From: Allokutzneria sp. A3M-2-11 16
GTDB lineage: Bacteria; Actinomycetota; Actinomycetes; Mycobacteriales; Pseudonocardiaceae
DNA: 64,000 nt
NCBI RefSeq assembly: GCF_024213555.1
Contig: NZ_JANAVO010000009.1
Coordinates: forward strand, 174,397 to 238,396
Direction of reading: 5' to 3'
Shown here: positions 1 through 7,663 of the stretch, in pieces
Position numbering within the stretch: position 1 is the stretch's first letter
How the letters are laid out: each line of letters opens with the position of its first letter
Program-made: the position numbers and the translations under genes
The notes under the pieces: model-generated
What the model saw: the letters and a program-made list of their open reading frames with translations, nothing else
Told to the model about the DNA's origin: nothing
Database searches by the model: none

Positions 1-338
1 AATGGCGCGCCGGTTCCGGGCCGCAGCGCCACATAGCGCTCACCGAACAACGTCTTGGGCAGCAGCCGAGCGGTGGAGTCCCGGGGAATGCTCTTGTCCG
101 GGTGCAGTGCGAGCTCCAGTTCCGCACCGTCGCCGCGGCTCGACACCCGCCGGACCTCTCCCACCAGCAACCCGTTGACCTTCACGTCGGAGGCCACGGA
201 CAGCTGGTTGCCGGTGTGGTCGGTCCGCAGGGTCACGGTCACGGAGGTGGTGAAGGCGTCGCGGTAGACCGCCACGGTCAGCGCGGGCACGGCGACCAAC
301 ACGATCAGCAGCACCAGGCCGAGCAGCCGCTGGAACAT
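1..338 (-). CDS. Mce (mammalian cell entry) family protein, partial
   Basis: This is the N-terminal ~112 residues of an MCE/MlaD-type protein; the rest lies beyond the left edge. The start is ATG at 338 with GAGGAA just upstream, 6 bases after the stop of the preceding gene. Residues 2-23 form an N-terminal membrane anchor. The following segment has the MlaD-domain pattern (DVKVNGLLVGEV, then LLPKTLFGERYVAL), which looks most like the MceA type. Mce proteins are known as periplasmic lipid or steroid importer subunits that work with YrbE permeases. Here two exported proteins precede the gene in the operon where yrbE genes would be expected. The family call is firm; the substrate is unknown. 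Confidence 0.85.
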   Translation of the reverse strand, partial: MFQRLLGLVLLIVLVAVPALTVAVYRDAFTTSVTVTLRTDHTGNQLSVASDVKVNGLLVGEVRRVSSRGDGAELELALHPDKSIPRDSTARLLPKTLFGERYVALRPGTGAP

Positions 339-344
339 GGTTCC

Positions 345-995
345 TCACCGGGGGATGTGGGTCAGCTCGACGCGGATCGCGTTGCCAGGCCCGGAGATCA
401 GCCCGGTCAACAGCGAGTCCAGGGGTTCCTTCGCGCCACACCCCGTGAAGGCCGGCATGGTGAAGGTGCCGTAGAGCGGTTTGAGCAGGCGCGGTGGCAC
501 GAACGGCGGCGGTGACGGGCCGCTGGTCAGCTCGATCACCACGGGCGTCGCGGTGCGGCAGTTCGGGCCGACGTCCAATGGCACGCCCGCCACCTTCACT
601 TCGCGCAGCCGGATGGTGACCTTGGAGACGGTGTTGAGCACGCCACGGACGATCTTGCCGACCGTCCTGCCCTCGGGGATGAAGTCCACAGTGGACGTAG
701 CAGGGGTGAAGCCGAACACGATGAAGTAGCCCGGCGACGGCGGCAGGATCAGATCGCCGGTGACGTCGCCGGTCTTGGCGTCGAGCAGGGTGCGCATCTC
801 CCCCGGCCCCATCGCCAGGTCGGACCTGAGCTTCGCCATCGTCGACTTCCCGACGATCTTGAAGTCGATCGGGGTGAGCGCTTCGCAGGAGGGGCAGGCG
901 GGCGCCACTGGTACTGGGCGGGTGGCGCCGCCTGCCGAGGCCGACGCGGTCACCAGGACGGCGACCAGGGCGACCGCGAGGACCGCGGTCCTCAT
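345..995 (-). CDS. exported protein of unknown function in the Mce operon
   Basis: The 216-residue product starts with a clear signal peptide (residues 1-22, Ala/Val-rich). The mature part has four cysteines (C34 and C37 as CPSC, plus NC and GCG near the C-terminus), consistent with an exported disulfide-bonded protein. ATG at 995 overlaps the stop of the upstream gene (ATGA), so translation is probably coupled, and the Mce gene begins 6 bases downstream. I do not recognise a named domain. Its position suggests an envelope accessory of the Mce protein (inference). Confidence 0.75.
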   Translation of the reverse strand: MRTAVLAVALVAVLVTASASAGGATRPVPVAPACPSCEALTPIDFKIVGKSTMAKLRSDLAMGPGEMRTLLDAKTGDVTGDLILPPSPGYFIVFGFTPATSTVDFIPEGRTVGKIVRGVLNTVSKVTIRLREVKVAGVPLDVGPNCRTATPVVIELTSGPSPPPFVPPRLLKPLYGTFTMPAFTGCGAKEPLDSLLTGLISGPGNAIRVELTHIPR

Positions 996-1588
996 CCAAT
1001 CGCGATGGTGCCGAGGGTGCGGTCCTGGGTGGCGGGGTTGGCGGTGCAGGGCAGGTCGAAGGTGCCGAGGTCGGTCTCGGAGCCGTCGGCCTTCCTCGGG
1101 GTCAGCGTCGCCTTGTAGGTCGGGGCGACCGCCACCGTCGCGGTGCCCGCCTTGGTCACGGTCGCGGGCGGCACGGTGCCGGTCGCGAGCACGGGCAGCG
1201 GACCGGTCGGCGGGATCACCGCGCTGGGCACGGTCAGCGCGAGCACGAGGTCCTGCGCCTGGCCACCGCTGTCGGTGACCACGGCGCCCGCGGTGGCCGA
1301 GCCCGCGACGGTGGCGGCCTCGAAGATCGCGAGCGCGGCCACCACGTCCTCGGGCACGGTGACGGTGACCTTCAGATCCGTTGCCTGGATAGGCTGTCCG
1401 ACAGTTCCGGAGTCGGGCAGCGTGACATCGATCTTGGTGCTGACGTCGTAGGGGCCGATCAACGGGAAGTCGCAGCTGTAGGTGAGCGTCGTGCTGACCG
1501 GGCCGGCGACCGCGACGCCCCCGCCGATCCCGAGCAGGGCGGCACCGAGCCCGGCGACGACACCGAGCGCCATCACTGGTCTGTTCAC
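992..1588 (-). CDS. exported DUF6801-like protein
   Basis: The product has 198 residues with an N-terminal hydrophobic signal (about residues 5-29, ending AVAG). The mature domain begins TLTYSCDFPLIG and is beta-rich, Val/Thr/Pro-rich, with one cysteine near each end (YSC and LPC), likely a disulfide. This resembles the DUF6801 family of actinobacterial exported proteins; that match is from memory and is moderate. It is the first gene of a three-gene operon ending in an Mce protein. The 150-bp gap upstream holds short dyads that could be the operon's operator. Confidence 0.7.
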   Translation of the reverse strand: MNRPVMALGVVAGLGAALLGIGGGVAVAGPVSTTLTYSCDFPLIGPYDVSTKIDVTLPDSGTVGQPIQATDLKVTVTVPEDVVAALAIFEAATVAGSATAGAVVTDSGGQAQDLVLALTVPSAVIPPTGPLPVLATGTVPPATVTKAGTATVAVAPTYKATLTPRKADGSETDLGTFDLPCTANPATQDRTLGTIAIG

Positions 1589-1619
1589 GGGAGAACTCCC
1601 AACGGCGAGAAGAGCACAG

Positions 1620-1665
1620 GGTTATCTACTCGTCGGTAGGTTACCGGCAAATTACCGATAAAGCA
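1620..1665. promoter_or_regulatory. candidate operator of the Mce-protein operon
   Basis: Upstream of the leftward operon lie CTAC-N6-GTAG (1626-1639), CGGTA-N3-TACCG (1634-1646) and two direct TTACCG hexamers. TACT...GTA dyads of this kind are typical of TetR-type regulators of lipid genes in actinobacteria. No regulator is encoded next to it, so the assignment is weak. Confidence 0.3.
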
Positions 1666-1738
1666 TTATCAGAACAATGACAAAATGCGCGTCACGCATT
1701 ACTCACCGAGCTGACAATTATCGCTCTGACCAGGTCTT

Positions 1739-2578
1739 TTACCGCATTACGACACTCGGCGGTACGGGAGCGGGAGTGGTCGCGTCGAGCACTCCGGCGG
1801 GAAAGACGAACAATGACGTGACGGCGAACCCGCTCGCCAGAATCATCGCGAGCCCGCGCCGCCGCGCCGGCTCCGGCGGGGGCGCGGGGGCAGCCGACGG
1901 GGGACGCACCGAACACACCGGCAGCATCGGGGCGGCGCCGAGCCTCCGCGCGGTCGCGCTCAACCGCCGCGCGCACTCGGCCGCGCCGGGCGGCTGCTCC
2001 GCGAGCATCGCCTTGATCACCTCGGGCGGCCGGGGACCGACCGCCTCCAGCAGCACCAGCCCGAGCGCGCGGACATCGGCCGCGTTGTCCACAGCGGAGT
2101 CCGAAGTGGACCGTGCGCTGCCGAAGCCCGCGAGGTACGGCTGCTCGTTGGGGCCGAGCAGGATGTTGGTCGGCTCGACCTCGCCGTGCGCGAAACCGTT
2201 GGCGTGCACGTGCGCCAGCGTCTCGGCGACCAGCCCGCCCATCCGGCAGACCCACCCGGGCTCCAGCGGACCCCAGTCGAGCTTGTCGGCCAGCGTGCGC
2301 CCCTCGACCAGGCGCAGCACCAGGTAGTCCCGCCCGTTGTCCGTGCCCGCGTCGAACACCGTGGCCACGTTGGGATGACTCAGCCGCGCTGACACCGAGC
2401 ACTCGGTGCGGAACCGCTGCCGCGCGCCGCCGCGGAAGATCTTCACCGCGACCGGCCGGTCCAGCATCGTGTCGGTGGCCCGGAAGACGTCCGCGCCGCA
2501 GCCGTGGCCGATCGGTTCTTCGAGCTGGTAGCGGCCGTCGAGCAAGGTGGGATCGGGTTTGGCGTGCTTACCAGCCAT
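1739..2578 (-). CDS. membrane-anchored Ser/Thr protein kinase homologue, probable pseudokinase
   Basis: Start chosen at ATG 2578, which has GGGAGG 6 bases upstream, rather than the further-upstream in-frame start; the product has 279 residues. It follows the PknB/Hanks fold: a glycine-rich loop GHGCGADV (24-31) and the VAVK lysine K46. The catalytic HRD-x-K-P-x-N segment reads HGEVEPTN (131-138) and the DFG segment reads GFG (151-153), so the catalytic base and the metal-binding Asp are both lost. The activation loop is almost absent and the C-lobe is short. A transmembrane segment (about 242-263) leaves only a short extracytoplasmic tail. It most likely binds or scaffolds rather than phosphorylates. 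Confidence 0.85.
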   Translation of the reverse strand: MAGKHAKPDPTLLDGRYQLEEPIGHGCGADVFRATDTMLDRPVAVKIFRGGARQRFRTECSVSARLSHPNVATVFDAGTDNGRDYLVLRLVEGRTLADKLDWGPLEPGWVCRMGGLVAETLAHVHANGFAHGEVEPTNILLGPNEQPYLAGFGSARSTSDSAVDNAADVRALGLVLLEAVGPRPPEVIKAMLAEQPPGAAECARRLSATARRLGAAPMLPVCSVRPPSAAPAPPPEPARRRGLAMILASGFAVTSLFVFPAGVLDATTPAPVPPSVVMR

Positions 2579-2718
2579 CCCAGCCTCCCTAGCGCGCGAA
2601 CCCTCCACAATTGCGTGCCCACCATGATGGGTCGTGAAACAGCTTCAGGCAGCTCCGCCACGGCCACATGTCCACCGAGCTAGTGACGCTCACGCCTCCC
2701 ATCACCCGGAGTAGGGCG

Positions 2719-2830
2719 GTCTTCAAGTCCCCCGAACCCCCTCCCAGCGCATCGCGAACCACCCCCAACCCCCGGGTTCGCTGCGGTTGGCGACGTCGGG
2801 AGCGGGGGTGGGCGGTACTTGAAGACGGGG
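2719..2830. repeat. dispersed G-rich ACTTGAAGAC repeat, inverted pair
   Basis: The 266-bp gap between the kinase and the esterase carries a motif of about 24 bp (G-rich stretch followed by ACTTGAAGAC) twice, in inverted orientation (2719-2742 and about 2804-2830). A third copy lies at 52729-52752, also just downstream of a leftward gene. The inverted arrangement could form a large hairpin after the esterase stop at 2845, but there is no clear T-run. The role is unknown. Confidence 0.5.
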
Positions 2831-2844
2831 GAACCGCCCGGGGG

Positions 2845-3813
2845 TCAGGTGTACTTGAAGACCTCGCGGAGTGCGGCGAGCGCGATCGCCTCGTCCTCGA
2901 CGCCACCGCCCTCGTGCTCGTTGTACGGCCAGACGGTGATCGTCTTGGGTCCGGTGTAAGCGTTGAAGGCTCCGAACACAGTGGACGGTGGGCAGGTCGC
3001 GTCCATCAACGCCGCGGAGAACCACGCGGGCGCCGTGCCGCGCCGCGCGAAGTTGACGCCGTCGAAGTAGCTGAGCGTGTCGTGCACTCGCTGCACCGCG
3101 TGCCGGTGGATCTTCAGGTACTGCGCGATCTCGCGGTACGGCGCGCGATTGGTGATGACGGGCGCTCGTGGGAAGTCGCACAGGAACGGCACGCGTGCCA
3201 CGAGCGCCGACACCGCTCCGTCCAGCGCCGCCGCGGCGATCGCGATGCCGCCGCCCTGGCTGTTGCCGTACAAGGCGATTCGCTCGCTGTCGACCTCCGG
3301 CAAGCTCCGCATCGCTTCGATGGCGCGGACCGCGTCGGTGAACACGCGGCGGTAGTAGTAGGTGTCGGGGCTCTCGATGCCTCTCGTCATCACGCCCGGG
3401 AACGCCGGGCCACTGCCGACCGGATCCGGCGTGTCACCCGTCGTCCACGTGGAGCCTTGCCCCCTCGTGTCCATCACCAGGTGCGCGAACCCGGCCGAGG
3501 ACCACAACAGGCTCTCCAACGGATGCCCCCGCCCACCGCCGTAGCCGAGGAACTCCACGACCGCGGGCAGAGGGCCGTCCCGGTGCGCGGGCAGGCGCAG
3601 CCACGCCTTGACCGGTTGCCCGTCGAAGCCAGGGAACGTCACGTCGAAGACGTCCACCGTGCGCAGCCCCGACTCCACCGGCACGACGTCGACCGCCAGG
3701 TCGTAGCGCCGGGACTCGCTCAACGTGCGCTCCCAGAACGCGTCGAAGTCGGCCGGATCGGTCTGCGAACTGCGATAGGCGCGCAGCTCGGCCTCTGGAA
3801 GATCAACCCACAT
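2845..3813 (-). CDS. acetyl xylan esterase / cephalosporin-C deacetylase family hydrolase
   Basis: The 322-residue alpha/beta hydrolase matches the usual length (about 320) of the AXE1/cephalosporin-C deacetylase family, which removes acetyl groups from xylo-oligosaccharides and similar esters. The catalytic triad can be placed: Ser185 in YGNSQGGG, Asp271 in LMDATCPP and His300 in NEHEGGG. An N-terminal WVDLPEAEL segment and a GQG region are also typical. No signal peptide is visible, so it should be cytoplasmic. ATG 3813 is chosen because GGAG lies just upstream and the length then fits; an alternative ATG at 3822 would add three residues. Confidence 0.9.
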   Translation of the reverse strand: MWVDLPEAELRAYRSSQTDPADFDAFWERTLSESRRYDLAVDVVPVESGLRTVDVFDVTFPGFDGQPVKAWLRLPAHRDGPLPAVVEFLGYGGGRGHPLESLLWSSAGFAHLVMDTRGQGSTWTTGDTPDPVGSGPAFPGVMTRGIESPDTYYYRRVFTDAVRAIEAMRSLPEVDSERIALYGNSQGGGIAIAAAALDGAVSALVARVPFLCDFPRAPVITNRAPYREIAQYLKIHRHAVQRVHDTLSYFDGVNFARRGTAPAWFSAALMDATCPPSTVFGAFNAYTGPKTITVWPYNEHEGGGVEDEAIALAALREVFKYT

Positions 3814-3947
3814 GCGCTCCATCCAACGCGGCCCGCACGTCCCACCGCCGCCCCTTCGGCCCCACGCGAAGCACCTCGACCGGCTAAAATCCCCCCGTGC
3901 ACACCACATCGCTCCCACCCCTCCCCCGCCCAATGGTCCAAACCAAT

Positions 3948-4010
3948 CCCGTTTCGTACTCATAGCGGGAATTGGGAGCGCTCTCTTTCCTGCTATGAGT
4001 ACGAAACGGG
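3948..4010. repeat. 63-bp dispersed hairpin repeat, copy 1
   Basis: This is a near-perfect inverted repeat: CCCGTTTCGTACTCATAGC on the left pairs with GCTATGAGTACGAAACGGG on the right around a loop that contains the 8-bp palindrome GAGCGCTC. Three further copies of exactly 63 bp lie at 33419, 43782 and 52493. The right arm contains the ATG used by the endonuclease V gene (3995). It lies in the divergent gap between the esterase and endonuclease V genes. Confidence 0.9.
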
Positions 4011-4672
4011 CAAAAGTGGTGGGCGGAGTGCGGGCGCCGGGGAGCGTGGCCGAGGCGGTCGAAGTGCAGGAGCGGCTGCGGCACCGGGTGGAGCTGGCCG
4101 GACCGGACGTGAGCGCGGCGCGCACCGCGGTCGGCCTGGACGTCGACTACACCGGGGACCGGATCGTCGCGGCGGCGGTCGTGCTTGAGGTGGCCACCCT
4201 CGACGTGGTGCAGACCAGCGTCGCGGAGGGCGAGACCACCTTCCCCTACATCCCGGGGTTGTTCGCGTTCCGCGAGATCCCGACGCTGCTGGCCGCGCTC
4301 GACGGGCTCGACGAAGCACCGGATGTCCTTGTCTGCGACGGTCAAGGACTCGCGCACCCGAGGAGGTTCGGGCTGGCGTGCCACCTCGGAGTGATCACCG
4401 GACTGGCCGCGATCGGCGTCGCGAAGACCCCGCTGGGCCGCTTCGAGATGCCGGGGCCGAAGCGGGGTGAGCGCGCTCCGCTGCTGCACGACGACGGCGG
4501 CGAGGTCGGCGCCGCGTTGCGCACGCAGGACGGTGTGAAGCCGGTTTTCGTCTCGGTCGGCCACCGGACGGACCTGGACAGCGCGTGCGCGTTGACGCTG
4601 CGACTGACTCCGAAGTACCGCGTCCCGCAGACGACGCGGCTGGCCGACCAGCTCTGCCGCCGCTCGCCGTGA
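3995..4672 (+). CDS. nfi: endonuclease V (deoxyinosine 3'-endonuclease)
   Basis: The 225-residue product matches endonuclease V, which nicks DNA 3' to deoxyinosine and starts repair of deaminated adenine. The metal-binding residues can be placed: Asp49 (GLDVDY), Glu94 (FREIP) and Asp115 (VCDGQGLAHPRR). The motifs PYIPGLFAFRE and GHRTDLDSA are characteristic. The ATG at 3995 lies inside the right arm of the dispersed 63-bp hairpin repeat, so the first residues (MSTKR) come from repeat sequence. A start a few codons later (GTG 4018) is the alternative. The gene stands alone, divergent from the esterase. Confidence 0.92.
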   Translation: MSTKRAKVVGGVRAPGSVAEAVEVQERLRHRVELAGPDVSAARTAVGLDVDYTGDRIVAAAVVLEVATLDVVQTSVAEGETTFPYIPGLFAFREIPTLLAALDGLDEAPDVLVCDGQGLAHPRRFGLACHLGVITGLAAIGVAKTPLGRFEMPGPKRGERAPLLHDDGGEVGAALRTQDGVKPVFVSVGHRTDLDSACALTLRLTPKYRVPQTTRLADQLCRRSP

Positions 4673-4678
4673 ACGGGC

Positions 4679-5860
4679 TCAGTGGGTGAGGTAGATCCCC
4701 CGGTAGTGCGGCAGTGCCGCCTTGGCGACGCGATCCGCCGACCAGCCCGCGAAGCGGGCCGGGGCGAGGCGCGCGGGGTCGACCAGGCCGCTGGACAGGC
4801 CGAGCAGCTGTTCGGCCAGCAGCTTGCCGACGCCGCCCGCGTGCGTCACCCAGCTCGCCTCCGCCAGCCACAGGCCGCGCACCTCCGGCGCCGGACCCAC
4901 CAGCGGCAGCTCGTCCGGGGTCAGCGCGAACACGCCGTTGATCCGCTTCTCCACGTCGGCCGTGCGCAGCGCGGGCACGAGCTTGCGCGCCCGGGTCAGC
5001 GCGGGCTCGAACACCTTGTCCCGGAACCTCCGCCCGGCCGTGGCCCCGAGCGCGGCCGGGACGGGCTCGTGGTCGTAGCTGCCGAAGCCGTAACGCGTGC
5101 CGTGGGTGCGGCAGTACACCGCGTGCTCCGGGTAGCGCACGATCGGCATCGTGAGCGCTTCGCCGGTGAGGTCGTCGCTCGGCGCGGTGAAGGCGTACGG
5201 GTGCTCAACGGGGACCATCGGCACCTGAACGCCCGCGGTCGCGGCGAGCGTCGGCCCCCAGATGCCGACCGCGAGCACCACCGTGTCGGCGCGGACGACC
5301 CCGTTGTCCAGGCGCACACCGGTGACGCGGCCGCTCTGCTCCTCCAGCTGGCGAACGGGGCTGCTCCACCGGAACTGGGCGCCGCGCCCGCGCGCGGAGT
5401 CGATCAACGAGGCGGTCACGGCGACCGGGTCCACCGCTCCGTCGCCCGGGATGAACAGCGCCCCCTCCGCCGAATCGTCGACGAGGCCGGGGGCCAGCGC
5501 GGCGGCCTCGGACGCGGTGATCACCCGCGCGTCGATGCCCAACGCGGCACCGTCGCGCACGTCGTCGGCGAAGCCGGTCAGCTGCGCTTCGGAGGTGGCC
5601 ACCTCCAGGCAGCCCACGGGGTGGAACTGGCCGGGGCGCCGCGCGTACAGCTCGACGCTGTCCAGCGCCAGCCGGGCCAGGTCGCGGTCGGAGCTGAGCC
5701 TGCCGACCAGTCCGGGGGCCAGGCCGGTGGAACCCGGCAGCGTGCCCTCCGAGCGGGCGTCGATCACCAGCACGTCGGTGAACCCGCACTCGGTGAGGTG
5801 GTGCGCGACGCTCGCGCCGACGATGCCCGCACCCACGACGACAACGCGCTGACCAGCCAC
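4679..5860 (-). CDS. FAD-dependent oxidoreductase of the DAO family, sarcosine/dimethylglycine dehydrogenase-like
   Basis: The product has 393 residues. An N-terminal Rossmann motif VVVGAGIVGASVAHHL (about 6-21) is followed by a typical DAO-family body (GSTGLAPGLVG near 44, and a second FAD-contacting region near the C-terminus, NGVFALTPDELPLVG). The sequence, including the end YRGIYLTH, resembles the FAD half of dimethylglycine oxidase, but the C-terminal folate-binding GcvT-like half is missing, so it is a stand-alone dehydrogenase or oxidase. Methylated glycines are the likely substrate class (inference). A 10-bp perfect inverted repeat lies directly upstream of the start. Confidence 0.8.
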   Translation of the reverse strand: MAGQRVVVVGAGIVGASVAHHLTECGFTDVLVIDARSEGTLPGSTGLAPGLVGRLSSDRDLARLALDSVELYARRPGQFHPVGCLEVATSEAQLTGFADDVRDGAALGIDARVITASEAAALAPGLVDDSAEGALFIPGDGAVDPVAVTASLIDSARGRGAQFRWSSPVRQLEEQSGRVTGVRLDNGVVRADTVVLAVGIWGPTLAATAGVQVPMVPVEHPYAFTAPSDDLTGEALTMPIVRYPEHAVYCRTHGTRYGFGSYDHEPVPAALGATAGRRFRDKVFEPALTRARKLVPALRTADVEKRINGVFALTPDELPLVGPAPEVRGLWLAEASWVTHAGGVGKLLAEQLLGLSSGLVDPARLAPARFAGWSADRVAKAALPHYRGIYLTH

Positions 5861-5870
5861 AAACCCTCCA

Positions 5871-5913
5871 GATGTGACACTTAGCCCACATGATCGTCAG
5901 CCGGTGTCACATC
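5871..5913. promoter_or_regulatory. dyad operator upstream of the DAO-family oxidoreductase
   Basis: GATGTGACAC (5871-5880) and GTGTCACATC (5904-5913) form a perfect 10-bp inverted repeat, centre-to-centre 33 bp. It begins 10 bp upstream of the leftward oxidoreductase start and lies downstream of the whiB stop. The separation of three helical turns suits binding of two repressor units or a looping dimer. The cognate regulator is not encoded nearby. Confidence 0.6.
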
Positions 5914-5930
5914 CTAGGGCACGGGTGCGC

Positions 5931-6251
5931 TCACGCGGCGTGGTGCCGCCGTTTGGTCCGGCTCCGGCCCTTGCGGGCCAGCACCTCCGCGCGGCGCTCG
6001 TCCTCATCCTGCCCGCCCCACACCCCGTACGGTTCCTCGACCGCCAGTGCGTGCTCGCGGCAGCGGACGATCACCGGGCAGAGCGCGCAGACCTTCTTCG
6101 CCGCCTCGTCGCGCCGCCGCCGCGCCATCCCCCGTTCGTTGTCGGGGTGGAAGAAGACCGCGCTCTCCGTGCCCCGGCAGGAGCCGTACCGCTGCCAGTC
6201 CCACTCCTCGACCACCGGTGCGGGCAACCTGCTGATCTCCGCCATCTCCAT
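5931..6251 (-). CDS. WhiB-family iron-sulfur transcriptional regulator (WhiB3/WhiD-like)
   Basis: The 106-residue protein has the four cluster cysteines C25, C55, C58 and C64 (SC, then VCALCPVIVRC) and the WhiB turn GVWGG (76-80) followed by DEDER. The segments CRGTESAVFFHPDNERG and EPYGVWGG place it nearest the WhiB3/WhiD group, which holds a redox-sensitive 4Fe-4S cluster and works with the housekeeping sigma factor. The C-terminal tail is basic (RSRTKRRHH), suitable for DNA contact. GGGAGGAG lies immediately upstream; a second ATG two codons in (6245) has the better spacing and may be the real start. Confidence 0.92.
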   Translation of the reverse strand: MEMAEISRLPAPVVEEWDWQRYGSCRGTESAVFFHPDNERGMARRRRDEAAKKVCALCPVIVRCREHALAVEEPYGVWGGQDEDERRAEVLARKGRSRTKRRHHAA

Positions 6252-6336
6252 GCTCCTCCCCGTGCCGCGACTCCACCCCGTATACCCATCGCTCCTCTCC
6301 GCAACCCCTGTCCACAGTGGACTGCTCGCACGGGCT

Positions 6337-7554
6337 CTAATCAGTGATGAAGGCGATGTCCGGGTGCGTCGGCGAGGGACCGGCGAACAGGCCCGTATCG
6401 CGCTTCTTCAGGTGGAGGTCGAAAAAGCCCGCCACGTAGGCCCGCTGCGCGGCGACGGAACGACCGGCGTCGACCGTTCCGACCAGCTTCTTGACCTGCT
6501 CTTCCGGGAGCTTCAGCTGCCGGAGGACGACCTGGTAGTCGGTGTATGCGATGTGACCGCTGCGCCCGAGCAGGAGATCCCGCTTCCAACCGCGCTGGTT
6601 GGCCCAGAACTCCGGCCAGGAACGGTCGTGCTGGTTGAGGTGGGTGTGCCGGACCAGCTCGCCGGTGGCCGGGTCGATCGCCTCCGAGCCCATCAGCAGG
6701 AAGGGGCGGTCGAGGCCGCGCTTGGTGACCTCGCCCGGCAGGTAGGGCTGGCCCATCAGCTCGCCGAACCCGTACGCCATGGAGCCGTCGAGGTTGACGC
6801 CCGCGTCGACGCGCCGGTCGTGCACCATCGTCTCGCCACCGGTGAAACCGCCGTAGGAGTGCCCGAAAACGCCCACCCTGTCGAGGTCGAGCGCGCCACC
6901 GAGACCCCGCGGCAACGGCCCAGCCGCCAGGCTGTCCAGCACGAAGCGGGTGTCCGCGACCCGGACGTCGAGGATCTTCTTCATCGTCTCCGGCACGATC
7001 TCCAAGCGCACCGGCGCCTCGACCCGCCCGCCGGGGAACTCGACGTTCGTCTCGAAGGTGTGGTCCACGGAGACCACGACGTAGCCGCGGCTCGCCAGGT
7101 CGTCGAGGATCGCGGTCTGCGCGGAGCGCGGGAAGCCGAGACCGGGGGTGTAGAGCACGACCGGATGCCTGCCGTGCGCGGCCGGTGCGCCAGAGCGCGC
7201 GTGCGTCCGCGCCGCTGTCCAGTCGACCGAACCCTTGGGAATCCCCAGTCCCACGCCGAACCCGTCCTGCACCTCGGCGAGACCGGGGGTGATCCACGGT
7301 GCTCGGGGGAACCGATCGGCGTCCCGCGCGGGATACCGGACGCTGACCATCAGCTCGCGCGCGCGTTCGGGCTTCCAGGGATCGCGGCGGCTCGCGTCGA
7401 CCAGGTGCAGGTCGACGACGCCCACCTGCTGCCGCCCGGTCGGGGCCGGGAGCTGGAAGGTGGCCGGGGCGGCCGACGCCGCCGGGGCGGACGCCACCAC
7501 CAGGGCCAGGGCCACAGCCGCCAGGCCACGCTGTCGTCGGCGGAGCGTGAACAC
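6337..7554 (-). CDS. exported alpha/beta hydrolase, PAF-acetylhydrolase/lipase-like
   Basis: Start chosen at GTG 7554, which has AAGGAG 5 bases upstream; the product has 405 residues. Residues 1-28 form a signal peptide (basic RRRQRG, hydrophobic core, ASAA cleavage region). The mature domain contains YTPGLG (oxyanion region), the nucleophile elbow GVFGHSYGG, and an Asp/His-bearing C-terminal half, as in the platelet-activating-factor acetylhydrolase-like and polyester-hydrolase families. It probably hydrolyses lipid or other esters outside the cell. It faces ndh across a 109-bp divergent gap. Confidence 0.8.
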   Translation of the reverse strand: MFTLRRRQRGLAAVALALVVASAPAASAAPATFQLPAPTGRQQVGVVDLHLVDASRRDPWKPERARELMVSVRYPARDADRFPRAPWITPGLAEVQDGFGVGLGIPKGSVDWTAARTHARSGAPAAHGRHPVVLYTPGLGFPRSAQTAILDDLASRGYVVVSVDHTFETNVEFPGGRVEAPVRLEIVPETMKKILDVRVADTRFVLDSLAAGPLPRGLGGALDLDRVGVFGHSYGGFTGGETMVHDRRVDAGVNLDGSMAYGFGELMGQPYLPGEVTKRGLDRPFLLMGSEAIDPATGELVRHTHLNQHDRSWPEFWANQRGWKRDLLLGRSGHIAYTDYQVVLRQLKLPEEQVKKLVGTVDAGRSVAAQRAYVAGFFDLHLKKRDTGLFAGPSPTHPDIAFITD

Positions 7555-7663
7555 GGGATCTCCTTGGGTTGTCGGGAAACGGCCGTCCGCCAGATCCACT
7601 CGGGCTGGATGATCTGGAGACGCACTACGAGTAGCAGGGAGCGGCACGGGTAACCAGCGTGGC

